64,000 bases of DNA from Streptococcus oriscaviae (GTDB taxonomy: Bacteria; Bacillota; Bacilli; Lactobacillales; Streptococcaceae). The DNA lies in contig NZ_CP073084.1 in assembly GCF_018137985.1 (NCBI RefSeq), forward strand, positions 1,488,001 through 1,552,000, in the 5' to 3' direction. Positions 17,987-27,112 of the stretch are shown here, piece after piece (position 1 is the stretch's first letter; every line of letters begins with the position of its first letter). Below the pieces are notes generated by a model. That model did no database searches. It had not been told where the DNA came from and worked only from the letters and a program-made list of their open reading frames with translations. The position numbers and the translations under genes are program-made.

Positions 17987-18031
17987 GTCTTTCCTCAAAC
18001 AAAAAAATTTGATATTCAAACCTATAAGAAG

Positions 18032-18060
18032 TTGCTTTATGAGAGAAAAAGAGGTATAAT
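18032..18060 (+). promoter_or_regulatory. promoter of the 773-aa surface protein gene
   Basis: TTGCTT (18032-18037), 17-bp spacer, TATAAT (18055-18060). The gene follows with an AAGGAGGT ribosome-binding site before the ATG at 18123. Confidence 0.7.
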
Positions 18061-18122
18061 GGTAAGTATTGGAATAACTTTAAAGAAGGTCGTTCTGATA
18101 CTTACTATCAAGGAGGTAATGT

Positions 18123-20444
18123 ATGAATTTGAAGAGATTTGTTTCTTTAAAATCAACATTGATGGCAATCATTGCGGTATTTAGTTTGTTTACTGTGACA
18201 AACTTGAATGCAGCGAAGGTTGAAGCAAAAGAGTTGACAGGTGTTGTCACTGGTATTGAGCATATCAAAGATGACGATACTATTTTGCAGACAGACGCAG
18301 AAGGAGTTTATCAACTGATAACAGGTCGCTCAAGTCGCTTAAGACTGACATTTGACTTGACTAATTATAAGGGCAATCTCCAAGATGGGGATTACTTCAC
18401 ATTTGAACTTCCTGCTCCGATGACGCTATCTTCTGATGTTCCTATTCAATTGGAGCATCTAAAGACCAAGGTAAAAATCGCCACTGCCACCTTTGCTTCT
18501 AAGGGGTCTGGACAAGGTGGTACTGTCACAGTGACCTTGCAAAATTTGCAGGAATACCTTGAAATTACTAAGGGTGATTTGGTAGACACCATATCTGGTG
18601 ACTTTGCGATTTCCTATCGGTTTGACTCAGATCAGGTGAAAACACGAATCAATTACGAGTCGTCTTCCCTGAAGCAGACAGAGTCACATTTATATAGCAC
18701 AACAACAATAACCGCTGGGGGAGTGAATGGATATGAAAACTTTGCTAAGAATGGTGGAATGGCAAACAAGGGTCATTGGGAGTCGCCTGCACTTGCAGCT
18801 ATTGGTGCGGAAAGTTCAGGGGAGTTCTACTCTTACTGGCGTGTGAGAGTGAATACTGGCGGTCAGGATTACGGAAGCAATCTTGTATTGACGGACAGTT
18901 TGCCAACTGACCCAGCTTATGCCACAATCCGATACATTCCTGAGTCTGTCGAAGTGTGGCATAATCCAAATATGGCCAATGCGGCGACAGGTCCAAGTGG
19001 TACCAAGTTAGTAGAAGGTGTTGACTATAGTCTACAATGGAATGCAACATACACTCACTTTACTATTACCTTCAAAGATGGAGCCAAAAAATACTTTGTC
19101 GTCTACAAGACCACTACTCCAAATGACGGTAGTATGGTTGCTAACACAGTTTCCTTAACTAAGTCAGATGGTACAGTATTGACTCAGCGGAGCAATAATA
19201 ACAGAACTAGCATGACTGCTACAGCAAGATCGCAGTTCAGCGGAACGATTACAGCTTCAACAGCGTATAAAATTAAGATTAATAAAGTAGATGAGGAAAC
19301 TCTTCTTCCTGTGGCAGGTGCTGTTTATACAGTTACTGCTGTGGATGGTTCTGTTCCAGTTCAAGAAGTTACGACCAATGATAAGGGTCTTGCTGTGACC
19401 AGACAGTATGCAGAGACAATGCTGGGGAAACAGTTTATTATCAAAGAAAAGACCCCTCCTACCGGTTATTATCTTGACACAACAGAATACACTGTAACGC
19501 TTGGTGTCAATAACAGCGCAATTGCTGTGAAGGATAAACCTATTCCTGCTACTGTGACGATTACTGCAGAAAAGCAATTAACAGGTCGTTCATTGGTAGA
19601 TAGTGAGTTTGCCTTTAAACTGTACAATTCTAAGGGAATGGAAGTTGCAGAAGCGCGTAATGATATTAACGGATTAATCACTTTTGCTAATGTTGAAGTT
19701 ACGGAGAAGGCTGTTGGCAGCTACAATTACACGATTCGTGAGGTGGATACACAACTCACAGGGGTGACGTACGACACAACTCCTAAAACAGTGACTGTCC
19801 AGGTAACACGATCAGGAGGAGTGCTGACTGCTGCAGTAACATCTGCTCCAGTGACTATTACTAATGTCTATATAGCACCGACGACAACGACTACCACAAC
19901 AACTACCGAAACAACAGTTGCGACGACAGAGAGTACGACAACTGTCACCACTTCGGAGCCGACCACGACTTCTACGACGACAGAAGGTACGACAACTGCC
20001 ACAAGCTCGGAGCCGACCACGACTGCTACGACGACAGAAAGCACGACGACTGCCACAACTTCGGAGCCGACCACGACTGCTACGACGACAGAAAGTACGA
20101 CAACTGTCACAACTTCGGAGCCGACCACGACTGCTACAACGACTACTGAGGAACCAACAACTTCAGAATCTACAAGTGAGGTAACGACAACTGAAGCAGT
20201 AACAACAGAGTCAACGACTAGTGTTGAGGGAGTAGGATCCACCGCCTCAACGACGGTAGACCCTGCGACCACTACTACAGATGGAGGCGGTGTACCACCG
20301 GTAACCTTGGGTGTAAACCCAACCGGTTCCAAGAAAGTATTGCCGAAAACAGGAGAAAGTAGTACGGTTTGGAATGTAGTTGCGGGTCTTGTGATTCTAT
20401 TATTTGCAGGAATTGGTTATTACTACCATAAAGAAAAGGCCTAA
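18123..20444 (+). CDS. LPXTG surface protein with SpaA and FctA-type domains and Thr-rich stalk
   Basis: A 773-residue secreted protein. The signal peptide is residues 1-35 (hydrophobic core AIIAVFSLFTV, cut near VEAKE). The N-terminal region (about 36-370) has an adhesin-like beta structure (LRLTFDLTNYKGNLQDGDYF). A SpaA-type domain lies at about 380-465 (IKINKVDEETLLPVAGAVY). An FctA/Spy0128-type domain with a probable internal isopeptide follows (TAEKQLTGRSLVDSEFAF to YTIREVDT). The stalk (about 580-700) is Thr-rich with a repeated TSEPTTTATTTESTTT unit, and the sorting signal is LPKTG at 740 with tail HKEKA. It has its own promoter and terminator. The ligand is unknown. Confidence 0.87.
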   Translation: MNLKRFVSLKSTLMAIIAVFSLFTVTNLNAAKVEAKELTGVVTGIEHIKDDDTILQTDAEGVYQLITGRSSRLRLTFDLTNYKGNLQDGDYFTFELPAPMTLSSDVPIQLEHLKTKVKIATATFASKGSGQGGTVTVTLQNLQEYLEITKGDLVDTISGDFAISYRFDSDQVKTRINYESSSLKQTESHLYSTTTITAGGVNGYENFAKNGGMANKGHWESPALAAIGAESSGEFYSYWRVRVNTGGQDYGSNLVLTDSLPTDPAYATIRYIPESVEVWHNPNMANAATGPSGTKLVEGVDYSLQWNATYTHFTITFKDGAKKYFVVYKTTTPNDGSMVANTVSLTKSDGTVLTQRSNNNRTSMTATARSQFSGTITASTAYKIKINKVDEETLLPVAGAVYTVTAVDGSVPVQEVTTNDKGLAVTRQYAETMLGKQFIIKEKTPPTGYYLDTTEYTVTLGVNNSAIAVKDKPIPATVTITAEKQLTGRSLVDSEFAFKLYNSKGMEVAEARNDINGLITFANVEVTEKAVGSYNYTIREVDTQLTGVTYDTTPKTVTVQVTRSGGVLTAAVTSAPVTITNVYIAPTTTTTTTTTETTVATTESTTTVTTSEPTTTSTTTEGTTTATSSEPTTTATTTESTTTATTSEPTTTATTTESTTTVTTSEPTTTATTTTEEPTTSESTSEVTTTEAVTTESTTSVEGVGSTASTTVDPATTTTDGGGVPPVTLGVNPTGSKKVLPKTGESSTVWNVVAGLVILLFAGIGYYYHKEKA

Positions 20445-20534
20445 GGTTTGACACCCTCTGGGCTAGGTAGCCTACTTTGTCAACAAACTTGATAGAGTTT
20501 AGCTCCATCTTTGGCATTCAATGTCTAAAATAGA

Positions 20535-20570
20535 GAAACTAGGAACTACGGTTGTCCTAGTTTCTTTTTT
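20535..20570 (+). terminator. intrinsic terminator of the 773-aa surface protein gene
   Basis: GAAACTAGGA-actacggttg-TCCTAGTTTC followed by six T. Confidence 0.8.
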
Positions 20571-20819
20571 GGTTTCTGAAAATCACTAGCCATGCTGTGA
20601 CTTCATAGAGTTTCCAGTGTAGTTAAGATTATTTGTGGATTTTGTGAGCAAAAAGGTGTGACAAACTATAGGGAGAATATTTCCTTGGGGCGTATTCTTA
20701 TATTGAGTTAGTATCCCATCGGAATCTAGTGTTTCAGGATTTATAGACTGTTTGAAATGCAAGGGTGATTTAATGATATCTGACCAGCGTGCTACTTGGA
20801 TTTAAGATATTAAAAATTC
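20571..20819. other. intergenic stretch without a recognisable gene
   Basis: About 250 bp between the terminator at 20570 and the next promoter at 20820. It is AT-rich, with no ORF with a ribosome-binding site and no repeat. I see nothing functional in it apart from being an unusually long spacer in front of the first of two duplicated adhesin genes. Confidence 0.5.
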
Positions 20820-20868
20820 TTGCAATCCCTCGCAAGAGATTATATAATATAATAGGTACTTTGTACCT
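20820..20868 (+). promoter_or_regulatory. promoter and leader hairpin of the 515-aa adhesin
   Basis: TTGCAA (20820-20825), 17-bp spacer, TATAAT (20843-20848), with a second overlapping TATAAT at 20848. A small inverted repeat AGGTAC-ttt-GTACCT (20854-20868) lies at the predicted transcript start. The stretch from TACC to the ATG is nearly identical to the leader of the downstream paralogue. Confidence 0.7.
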
Positions 20869-20892
20869 AAAATATACTTATGGAGAAAGAAA

Positions 20893-22440
20893 ATGAAAGT
20901 ATTTCACAAATTGATGGGGCTGCTATCAGCGGCAATACTTGTTTTTTCGGCGCTATCTATTCCTGCTTTAGCGAATGAATTAACAACGGGGTACTCTGTT
21001 TCTACAGTTTTTACTGTTAATAATAACCCTGTAGTCAACAATGCATCTTACGGTGAAGCTAAGTTCTATGTGAATCCGACTTATACCTTTGATGATGCGA
21101 CTGTTTTGAATAATGGGGATACACTGGTTTATTCAGTACCATCTGTTTTCAAATTAGAGCAACCAATGACCCAGTCACTTACTGCGCCTACGGGAGAAAC
21201 AATCGCTCAAATGGCGACTGATCCATCCACAGGCAAGGTAACTGTGACCGTTACAGATGCTGCCTATTTTGCTCGGTTGAATGAAACGAAGAAACTTTCC
21301 TTCTTATTCACGGTTGTATGGAATGATTCAACTCCTTACAATGTAGCGCAGACCTTTACATTTGTGGGTGCCCCAGAATATACGCTTACTCGTATCAAGG
21401 TGGATGAAGAGCCTCAAGGATATTCTAAGTGGGGCACCCAAGACCCATCTAATCCAAACTATGTTAACTGGCGTATCCGTGTTAACAGAGATGTGAACAA
21501 GCTTGGCCAAGTTGTGATTAAGGATGTCATCCCAGAAGGTCAAGAATTGGCAAGTCCAATCTCAGGCTATTACTTTGAGAATTGGGATAACGGACCTAGA
21601 ACCTCTTTCACAGCTAATGACCCATCTATTGTTACTATCACAGATGCTAACAACTTCACTATCAATGCAGGTGACTTGAGCAACCGTGGTATCTACATCG
21701 TCTATAGAACCCTGCTAACAGCCCCAGTTGATAAGGTTGATAAAAAGGCATATAACGATATTATAGTTACCTCAGATGGCACTCCAATGGCCGCTCTTGT
21801 TTCTCGTCCATTTGCGCCACTCACCACAACTGATGGAGTGGGATCGGGTAGTCGCTCAGATGAAGCAGTCTTCACAGTGAACAAGGTCTTAGATGGTCGC
21901 ACTCTCAATGCAGATGAATTTACCTTTGAATTGGTAGATGATGCGACTGGTAATGTCGTCCAAACAGTTAAGAACGCAGCTGATGGAACAGTTACCTTTG
22001 AGAAGATTAAGTTTTCAACAGTTGGTGAGTTCACATATACCATCCGAGAAGTTGCTAGTGGCCTAGCAGGTGTGACGGACGATGCGGATACTGATATTAA
22101 AGCAACAGTAACTGTCGTTGATAATGGAGGGGTTAAACAAGCTACTACGACTTACGATCGTACAGCATTTACAAATACCTATGTGGCGCCAACCACCACA
22201 ACAACTACTACTGAGGAATCAACGACTACAACAGAAGCAACTACTACTGAGGAATCAACGACTACAACAGAGCCAACTACTTCTGAGGAGTCAACAACAA
22301 CTACAGAGCCACTACCGGCATCTAAGAAGGGCAAAATTCTTCCTAAGACCGGTGAAGAGAGTGGTTTAATTACAGGTTTTGTTGGTTTTGTGCTTTTAGT
22401 GGTAGCAGGTATCTTCTACAGAAAATCTACAAAGGCTTAA
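20893..22440 (+). CDS. LPXTG adhesin with one FctA-type domain (short paralogue)
   Basis: A 515-residue secreted protein. The signal peptide is about residues 1-27 (cut near ALANE). The N-terminal domain (28-310) has adhesin-like beta structure. One FctA/Spy0128-type domain (about 320-425) carries the expected Lys in VNKVLDGRTL, Glu in YTIREV and Asn in FTNTY for a Lys-Asn isopeptide. A short Thr-rich stalk (about 430-475) and LPKTG at 483 follow, with a hydrophobic helix and basic tail. It is almost identical to the next gene over the first 410 or so residues and over the leader, so the two arose by tandem duplication. No sortase gene is nearby; the housekeeping sortase A is expected to anchor it. 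Confidence 0.88.
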   Translation: MKVFHKLMGLLSAAILVFSALSIPALANELTTGYSVSTVFTVNNNPVVNNASYGEAKFYVNPTYTFDDATVLNNGDTLVYSVPSVFKLEQPMTQSLTAPTGETIAQMATDPSTGKVTVTVTDAAYFARLNETKKLSFLFTVVWNDSTPYNVAQTFTFVGAPEYTLTRIKVDEEPQGYSKWGTQDPSNPNYVNWRIRVNRDVNKLGQVVIKDVIPEGQELASPISGYYFENWDNGPRTSFTANDPSIVTITDANNFTINAGDLSNRGIYIVYRTLLTAPVDKVDKKAYNDIIVTSDGTPMAALVSRPFAPLTTTDGVGSGSRSDEAVFTVNKVLDGRTLNADEFTFELVDDATGNVVQTVKNAADGTVTFEKIKFSTVGEFTYTIREVASGLAGVTDDADTDIKATVTVVDNGGVKQATTTYDRTAFTNTYVAPTTTTTTTEESTTTTEATTTEESTTTTEPTTSEESTTTTEPLPASKKGKILPKTGEESGLITGFVGFVLLVVAGIFYRKSTKA

Positions 22441-22469
22441 ATGGACAGATACTGGATTTGTTTTGCTCT

Positions 22470-22506
22470 AAAAAAAGGACTTGGGATTATTTCAGGTTCT
22501 TTTTTT
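22470..22506 (+). terminator. probable intrinsic terminator after the 515-aa adhesin gene
   Basis: AAAAAAAGGAC pairs with GTTCTTTTTTT across a 15-base loop, with one G-T pair. The T-run is within the stem, as in many bidirectional streptococcal terminators. Confidence 0.55.
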
Positions 22507-22574
22507 ATTGGAAATGTTGCGTTTGAAACAAGCAAAAAAATGTCAGTTTTTTTCAAAAACACAAGCAAAACTAC

Positions 22575-22603
22575 TTGTATTTTTGGCTAAAAGAGTATAT
22601 AAT
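22575..22603 (+). promoter_or_regulatory. promoter of the 1083-aa adhesin
   Basis: TTGTAT (22575-22580), 17-bp spacer, TATAAT (22598-22603), followed by AGGTG-ttttat-ACCT and the leader also seen before the 515-aa paralogue. The -35/-10 spacer sequence differs from that of the paralogue, so the promoters are related but may not be equal in strength. Confidence 0.7.
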
Positions 22604-22647
22604 AATAGAGGTGTTTTATACCTAAAATATACTTATGGAGAAAGAAA

Positions 22648-25600
22648 ATGAAAGTATTTCGCAAATTGATGGGGTTACTATCAGCGGCAGTACTTGTTTT
22701 TTCGGCGCTATCTATTCCTACTTTAGCGAATGAATTAACATCTGGATATACTGTTTCTACAGCTTTTACTGTCAATAATAACCCTGTAGTTAACAATGCA
22801 TCTTACGGTGAAGCTAAGTTCTATGTGAATCCGACTTATACCTTTGATGATGCGACTGTCTTGAATAACGGGGATACACTGGTTTATTCAGTACCATCTG
22901 TTTTCAAATTAGAGCAACCAATGACTCAGCCGCTTACTGCGCCTACGGGAGAAACAATCGCTCAAATGGCGACTGATCCATCCACAGGCAAGGTAACTGT
23001 GACCATTACAGATGCTGCTTATTTTGCTCGGTTGAATGAAACGAAGAAGCTTTCCTTCTTATTCACGGTTGTATGGAATGATTCAACTCCTTACAATGTA
23101 GCACAAACCTTTACCCTCCAAGGCGCACCAGAATATACTTTGACTCGTATCAAGGTGGATGAAGAGCCTCAAGGCTATTCTAAATGGGGAGTTCAAGATT
23201 CTGCAAATCCAAACTATATTAATTGGCGTATCCGTGTTAACCGAGATGTGAACAATCTTGGCCAAGTTGTGATTAAGGATGTCATCCCAGAAGGTCAAGA
23301 ATTGGCAACCCCAATCACTGGTTATTACTTCGCTAACTGGGACAACGGACCTAGAACCTCTTTCACAGCTAATGACCCATCTATTGTTACTATCACAGAT
23401 GCTAACAACTTCACTATCAATGCAGGTGACTTGAGCAACCGTGGTATCTTTATTATCTACAAAACCTTCTTGACTGCACCAGTTGATAAGGTTGATAAGA
23501 AGGCATATAACGATATTGTGGTTACCTCAGATGGCACTCCGATGGCCGCTCTTGTTTCTCGTCCATTTGCGCCACTCACAACTACTGATGGTGTCGGTTC
23601 TGGTGTGCGTTCAGATGAAGCAGTCTTCACAGTGAACAAGGTATTGGATGGCCGTACCCTCAATGCAGATGAATTTACCTTTGAATTGGTAGATGATGCG
23701 ACTGGTAATGTCGTCCAAACAGTTAAGAACGCAGCTGATGGAACAGTCACCTTTGAGAAGATTAAGTTTTCAACAGTTGGTGAGTTCACATATACCATCC
23801 GAGAAGTTGCTAGTGGCCTAGCAGGTGTGACGGACGATGCGGATACTGATATTAAAGTAACAGTTCAAGTAACTGAAAGTGGTGGTATGAAGCAGGCGGC
23901 AATAACCTATGACCGTACAGAGTTTACCAATACCTATAAGGCGGCCTCTACCAAACTAGCATTAGAAGCGGACAAGGCCCTGACTGGTCGAACTCTCCAA
24001 GCCGATGAGTTTGAATTTGCCTTGACTGGTACAGATGGAACTTCCTTGACAGCTAAGAATACAACAACTGGTAAGGTTGTATTCCCTGAGATTGAGTATA
24101 CTACTGCTGGTACCTACACCTACACTATCTCAGAAGTCAAGGGTAATTTAGGTGGCGTTACATATGACGATACAGCTGTTAAGGCGACTGTTGTTGTCAC
24201 AGACAATCAACAAGGTGCTTTGGAAGCAGTTGTTACTTATGAAAACAACGACCAAACTTTTGAAAACACTTATACAGCTAGTCCGGTTAAGGTAAAAATC
24301 CCAGCTGTTAAGAGATTGGATGGCCGCACTCTGAAAGCCGATGAGTTTGAATTCCAATTGAAGGAAGACGCAACTCAAACAGTTGTTGAAACTGTGAAAA
24401 ACACTGCTGACGGCCAAATCAATTTTGCAGAGCTTACTTTCAATACAGCAGGTGAGTACAAATATACCATCTCAGAAGTACAAGGTAACTTGGGTGGTGT
24501 TCAATACGATACTACTGATGTCAAAGCAACCGTCTCTGTGACAGACAATGGTCAAGGTCAACTGCAAGCTGCTCTTACTTTTGAAAATGGTGATAACGCC
24601 TTTGAAAACACTTATTCAGCAGCTCCAGGTGCGGCAAGTCTTTCAGCTAAGAAAGTCTTGAATGGCCGTGAGTTGAAAGCGGGCGAATTTGAGTTTGTCT
24701 TGACAGACCAAAATGGTCAAGAAGTAGAGAGAGTTAAGAACCTTGCTAATGGTGACATCAACTTCTCAGCCCTTACCTTCACGAAGGCAGATGTGTACAC
24801 TTACACTATCTCAGAAGTGAAAGGTTCACTCGGTGGCGTTCAGTACGATGACACAACTGTTAAGGCAACTGTCACTGTTACAGACAACGAACAAGGCCAG
24901 TTGGTAACAGCCGTTACTTATGAGAATGATGACCAAACCTTTGAAAATGGCTACAGCACTACTCAAGCAAGTGCTCAATTGTCAGCTAAGAAGATTTTGG
25001 AAGGTCGTGAGCTGAAAGCAGATGAATTTGAATTTGTCTTGTCAGCAGAAAATGGTCCAGAAATTGAGACAGTGAAGAATGCTGCAGGTGGTTCGATTAC
25101 CTTTGCGCCAATCACTTACACTCAAGCTGGCACCTACGCTTACACAATCAGCGAAAAAGAAGCAGGTCTTGAAGGTATTACCTACGATAAGACAACTGCC
25201 AAAGTCACAGTAGAAGTAGTTGACAACGGTCAAGGTCAGTTGGTAGCAACTGTTACATCAGCGGTTCCTACATTTAAGAACATCTATGTAGAGCCAACTA
25301 CAACCACAACTACAACTACAACAACTACTGAGGAGCCTACTGTAACTACTACAGAAAGCACAACTACAGAAACAACTACTTCTGAAGAGTCAACAACTAC
25401 AACAGAAGCCACCACTTCTGAAGAGTCCACGACAACTACAGAAGCCACCACTTCTGAAGAGTCAACAACTACAACAGAAGCCACCACTTCTGAAGAGTCC
25501 ACGACAACCACAGAAGCAACTACATCTGAAGAGTCTACAACAACTACAGAAACAACTACTTCTGAAGAGTCCACAACAACTACAGAAGCAACTACTTCTG

Positions 25601-25899
25601 AAGCGTCAACGACCACGACAGAAGCAACTACTTCTGAGGCGTCAACGACCACAACAGAAGCAACTACTTCTGAAGCGTCAACGACCACAACAGAAGCAAC
25701 TACTACAACAGGAACCACGACTGAATCGACGACTACAACAGATGGTCAAACACCACCACCAGCAAAAGGTGGCAACACACCATCTAAACAAGTCTTGCCA
25801 AATACTGGTGAATCCTCAAATGTATGGATGGTTATCAGTGGTATTATTGGTCTTGTGGTAGCTGGACTTGGATATTTCTTCCACAAACGGAATGCATAA
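22648..25899 (+). CDS. LPXTG adhesin with five FctA-type domains and long Thr-rich repeat stalk
   Basis: A 1083-residue secreted protein. The signal peptide and N-terminal domain (1-310) are nearly identical to the 515-aa neighbour. Five FctA/Spy0128-type domains follow in tandem, starting with VNKVLDGRTL, ADKALTGRTL, VKRLDGRTL, AKKVLNGREL and AKKILEGREL, each about 105 residues and ending in FxNxY; the fourth ends in FENGY. Each carries the Lys/Glu/Asn pattern of self-formed isopeptide bonds, giving a stiff rod. The stalk has nine 12-residue units of the type TSEESTTTTEAT; LPNTG starts at 1050. The extra domains should hold the same N-terminal head further from the cell than the short paralogue does. 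Confidence 0.88.
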   Translation: MKVFRKLMGLLSAAVLVFSALSIPTLANELTSGYTVSTAFTVNNNPVVNNASYGEAKFYVNPTYTFDDATVLNNGDTLVYSVPSVFKLEQPMTQPLTAPTGETIAQMATDPSTGKVTVTITDAAYFARLNETKKLSFLFTVVWNDSTPYNVAQTFTLQGAPEYTLTRIKVDEEPQGYSKWGVQDSANPNYINWRIRVNRDVNNLGQVVIKDVIPEGQELATPITGYYFANWDNGPRTSFTANDPSIVTITDANNFTINAGDLSNRGIFIIYKTFLTAPVDKVDKKAYNDIVVTSDGTPMAALVSRPFAPLTTTDGVGSGVRSDEAVFTVNKVLDGRTLNADEFTFELVDDATGNVVQTVKNAADGTVTFEKIKFSTVGEFTYTIREVASGLAGVTDDADTDIKVTVQVTESGGMKQAAITYDRTEFTNTYKAASTKLALEADKALTGRTLQADEFEFALTGTDGTSLTAKNTTTGKVVFPEIEYTTAGTYTYTISEVKGNLGGVTYDDTAVKATVVVTDNQQGALEAVVTYENNDQTFENTYTASPVKVKIPAVKRLDGRTLKADEFEFQLKEDATQTVVETVKNTADGQINFAELTFNTAGEYKYTISEVQGNLGGVQYDTTDVKATVSVTDNGQGQLQAALTFENGDNAFENTYSAAPGAASLSAKKVLNGRELKAGEFEFVLTDQNGQEVERVKNLANGDINFSALTFTKADVYTYTISEVKGSLGGVQYDDTTVKATVTVTDNEQGQLVTAVTYENDDQTFENGYSTTQASAQLSAKKILEGRELKADEFEFVLSAENGPEIETVKNAAGGSITFAPITYTQAGTYAYTISEKEAGLEGITYDKTTAKVTVEVVDNGQGQLVATVTSAVPTFKNIYVEPTTTTTTTTTTTEEPTVTTTESTTTETTTSEESTTTTEATTSEESTTTTEATTSEESTTTTEATTSEESTTTTEATTSEESTTTTETTTSEESTTTTEATTSEASTTTTEATTSEASTTTTEATTSEASTTTTEATTTTGTTTESTTTTDGQTPPPAKGGNTPSKQVLPNTGESSNVWMVISGIIGLVVAGLGYFFHKRNA
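25384..25700 (+). repeat. 36-bp tandem repeats encoding the Thr-rich stalk
   Basis: Nine consecutive 36-bp units encode TSEESTTTTEAT with small changes (the last three have SEAS). The units are close to identical in nucleotides, so slippage or recombination could change stalk length in steps of 12 residues without a frameshift. Confidence 0.85.
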
Positions 25900-25934
25900 T
25901 CAAAACCGATGATTCTATAAGGTTTGTGTAGAGA

Positions 25935-25966
25935 GGACCTCTGCAAGAGCAGGGGTTCTTTTTTAT
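25935..25966 (+). terminator. intrinsic terminator of the 1083-aa adhesin gene
   Basis: GGACCTCTGC-aaga-GCAGGGGTTC followed by a run of T. Confidence 0.85.
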
Positions 25967-26025
25967 GGTTTAATTAGTCTGTCCCCCTCTTTCATGACAT
26001 TTTGGTAATAAGTATCAAATTTTTC

Positions 26026-26076
26026 TTTACAGGTTCTTGTCTAATAGGGTATAATGGATAAAGAAAACGTTTGCAC
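26026..26076 (+). promoter_or_regulatory. promoter with operator/cre-like site of the LacI regulator
   Basis: TTTACA (26026-26031), 18 bp, TATAAT (26050-26055). The predicted start is followed at 26063-26076 by GAAAACGTTTGCAC, whose complement reads GTGCAAACGTTTTC and fits 14 of 15 cre consensus positions when extended by one base. The same 13-mer occurs in front of apuA. It may be the regulator's own operator, a CcpA site or both. Confidence 0.6.
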
Positions 26077-26101
26077 AAAGAGTGGCAAGAAAGGGGGAGA
26101 T

Positions 26102-27046
26102 ATGACAACATTAGCGGATGTGGCCAAACGGGCCAATGTATCTAAGATGACGGTTTCGCGAGTTCTCAATCACCCTGAACAAGTTACTAAGGAACTGAGG
26201 GAGCTAGTCTTGCAGGCGATGGCAGACTTGGATTACCGGCCAAATGTAGTCGCCAAAGCCTTGGCCCAGCAACGCAGCTTGGTTGTCAAGGTGGTCATTC
26301 TAGAGAAGATGGACGTTGTTGAACCCTATTATATGAATTTACTGGCGGGAATTGCCAAAGAATTGGAGCGGCGCAACTATGCCTTGCAGCTGGTGACGGA
26401 TGTTCAGCAGGCCCAGGGACAGTGCGATGGGTATATCATTACCGGTATGCGGGAGAGTGACTACACTTGGATCAAGGAGCTGGAGAAGCCGGTTATTCTT
26501 TTTGGAGAAAATGCTCAAGGGATTCCGTTTGTAGACTCGGACAATCAGAAGGCGACATTTGAAGCAACAGAATACGCAATCTCGCGGGGCTATGAGCAGC
26601 TGGTCTTTATCGGCATGAATCTGCCGGAGTCCTTTGAGCGGGCTAGGGAGGCCGGTTATCGCCAAGCCTTGGAAGGTCACAACTTACAAGGCACCATTTA
26701 TCAACTGGAGAATCGCTCCTCACAGGCAGAAGCCTTTATCTTGAGTTTGCCTCATATAGCAGACAATACCTGCTTTATCTGCGCTTCGGATCGCCTAGCG
26801 CTGGGGATTGAGCGGGGCTTGCAGACGCTGGGGAAAGGGATTCCAGAAGATGTGGGCATTATTGGCTTTGATGGAGTCTTTCTTGACCGGGTGGCATCGC
26901 CGAAACTCACAACCATGAAGCAGTCGATTACTAAGATGGGAGAAATCTGCGTCCGTCAGCTGATGACTTTGATTGATGGCGGGCGTCTATCGCAACCGGG
27001 TCATTACTGTCAGGCAGAGCTAGTTGTCAGAGAAACAACACGATAA
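26102..27046 (+). CDS. apuR: LacI-family regulator, probable regulator of apuA
   Basis: The frame opens at 26054, but AAGGGGGAGAT directly before the ATG at 26102 and the family start MTTLADVAKRANVSKMTVSR fix this start (314 aa). Residues 1-50 are a LacI helix-turn-helix with the hinge YRPNVVAKALA; residues 60-314 are a periplasmic-binding-like sugar sensor. It resembles MalR-type maltose/glucan regulators. It lies directly upstream of apuA in the same direction, and both promoters carry the same 13-bp palindromic core, so it probably controls apuA and itself. An ApuR regulator of ApuA has been described in S. suis; I equate the two by position and family. Confidence 0.75.
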   Translation: MTTLADVAKRANVSKMTVSRVLNHPEQVTKELRELVLQAMADLDYRPNVVAKALAQQRSLVVKVVILEKMDVVEPYYMNLLAGIAKELERRNYALQLVTDVQQAQGQCDGYIITGMRESDYTWIKELEKPVILFGENAQGIPFVDSDNQKATFEATEYAISRGYEQLVFIGMNLPESFERAREAGYRQALEGHNLQGTIYQLENRSSQAEAFILSLPHIADNTCFICASDRLALGIERGLQTLGKGIPEDVGIIGFDGVFLDRVASPKLTTMKQSITKMGEICVRQLMTLIDGGRLSQPGHYCQAELVVRETTR

Positions 27047-27053
27047 AACAGTA

Positions 27054-27084
27054 GCAGGTTCCCAAATGGGGCCTGCAATTTTTT
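27054..27084 (+). terminator. intrinsic terminator of the LacI regulator gene
   Basis: GCAGG-ttcccaaatgggg-CCTGC followed by AATTTTTTATT; the stem is short but well placed 7 bp after the stop. Confidence 0.7.
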
Positions 27085-27112
27085 ATTATATTCTGTTATC
27101 GGTAACATCTAG

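Noticed and set aside
10478-25899. Complete pilus operon
   Set aside because: Pilin-like domains are present but there is no sortase C, and each gene has its own promoter and terminator.
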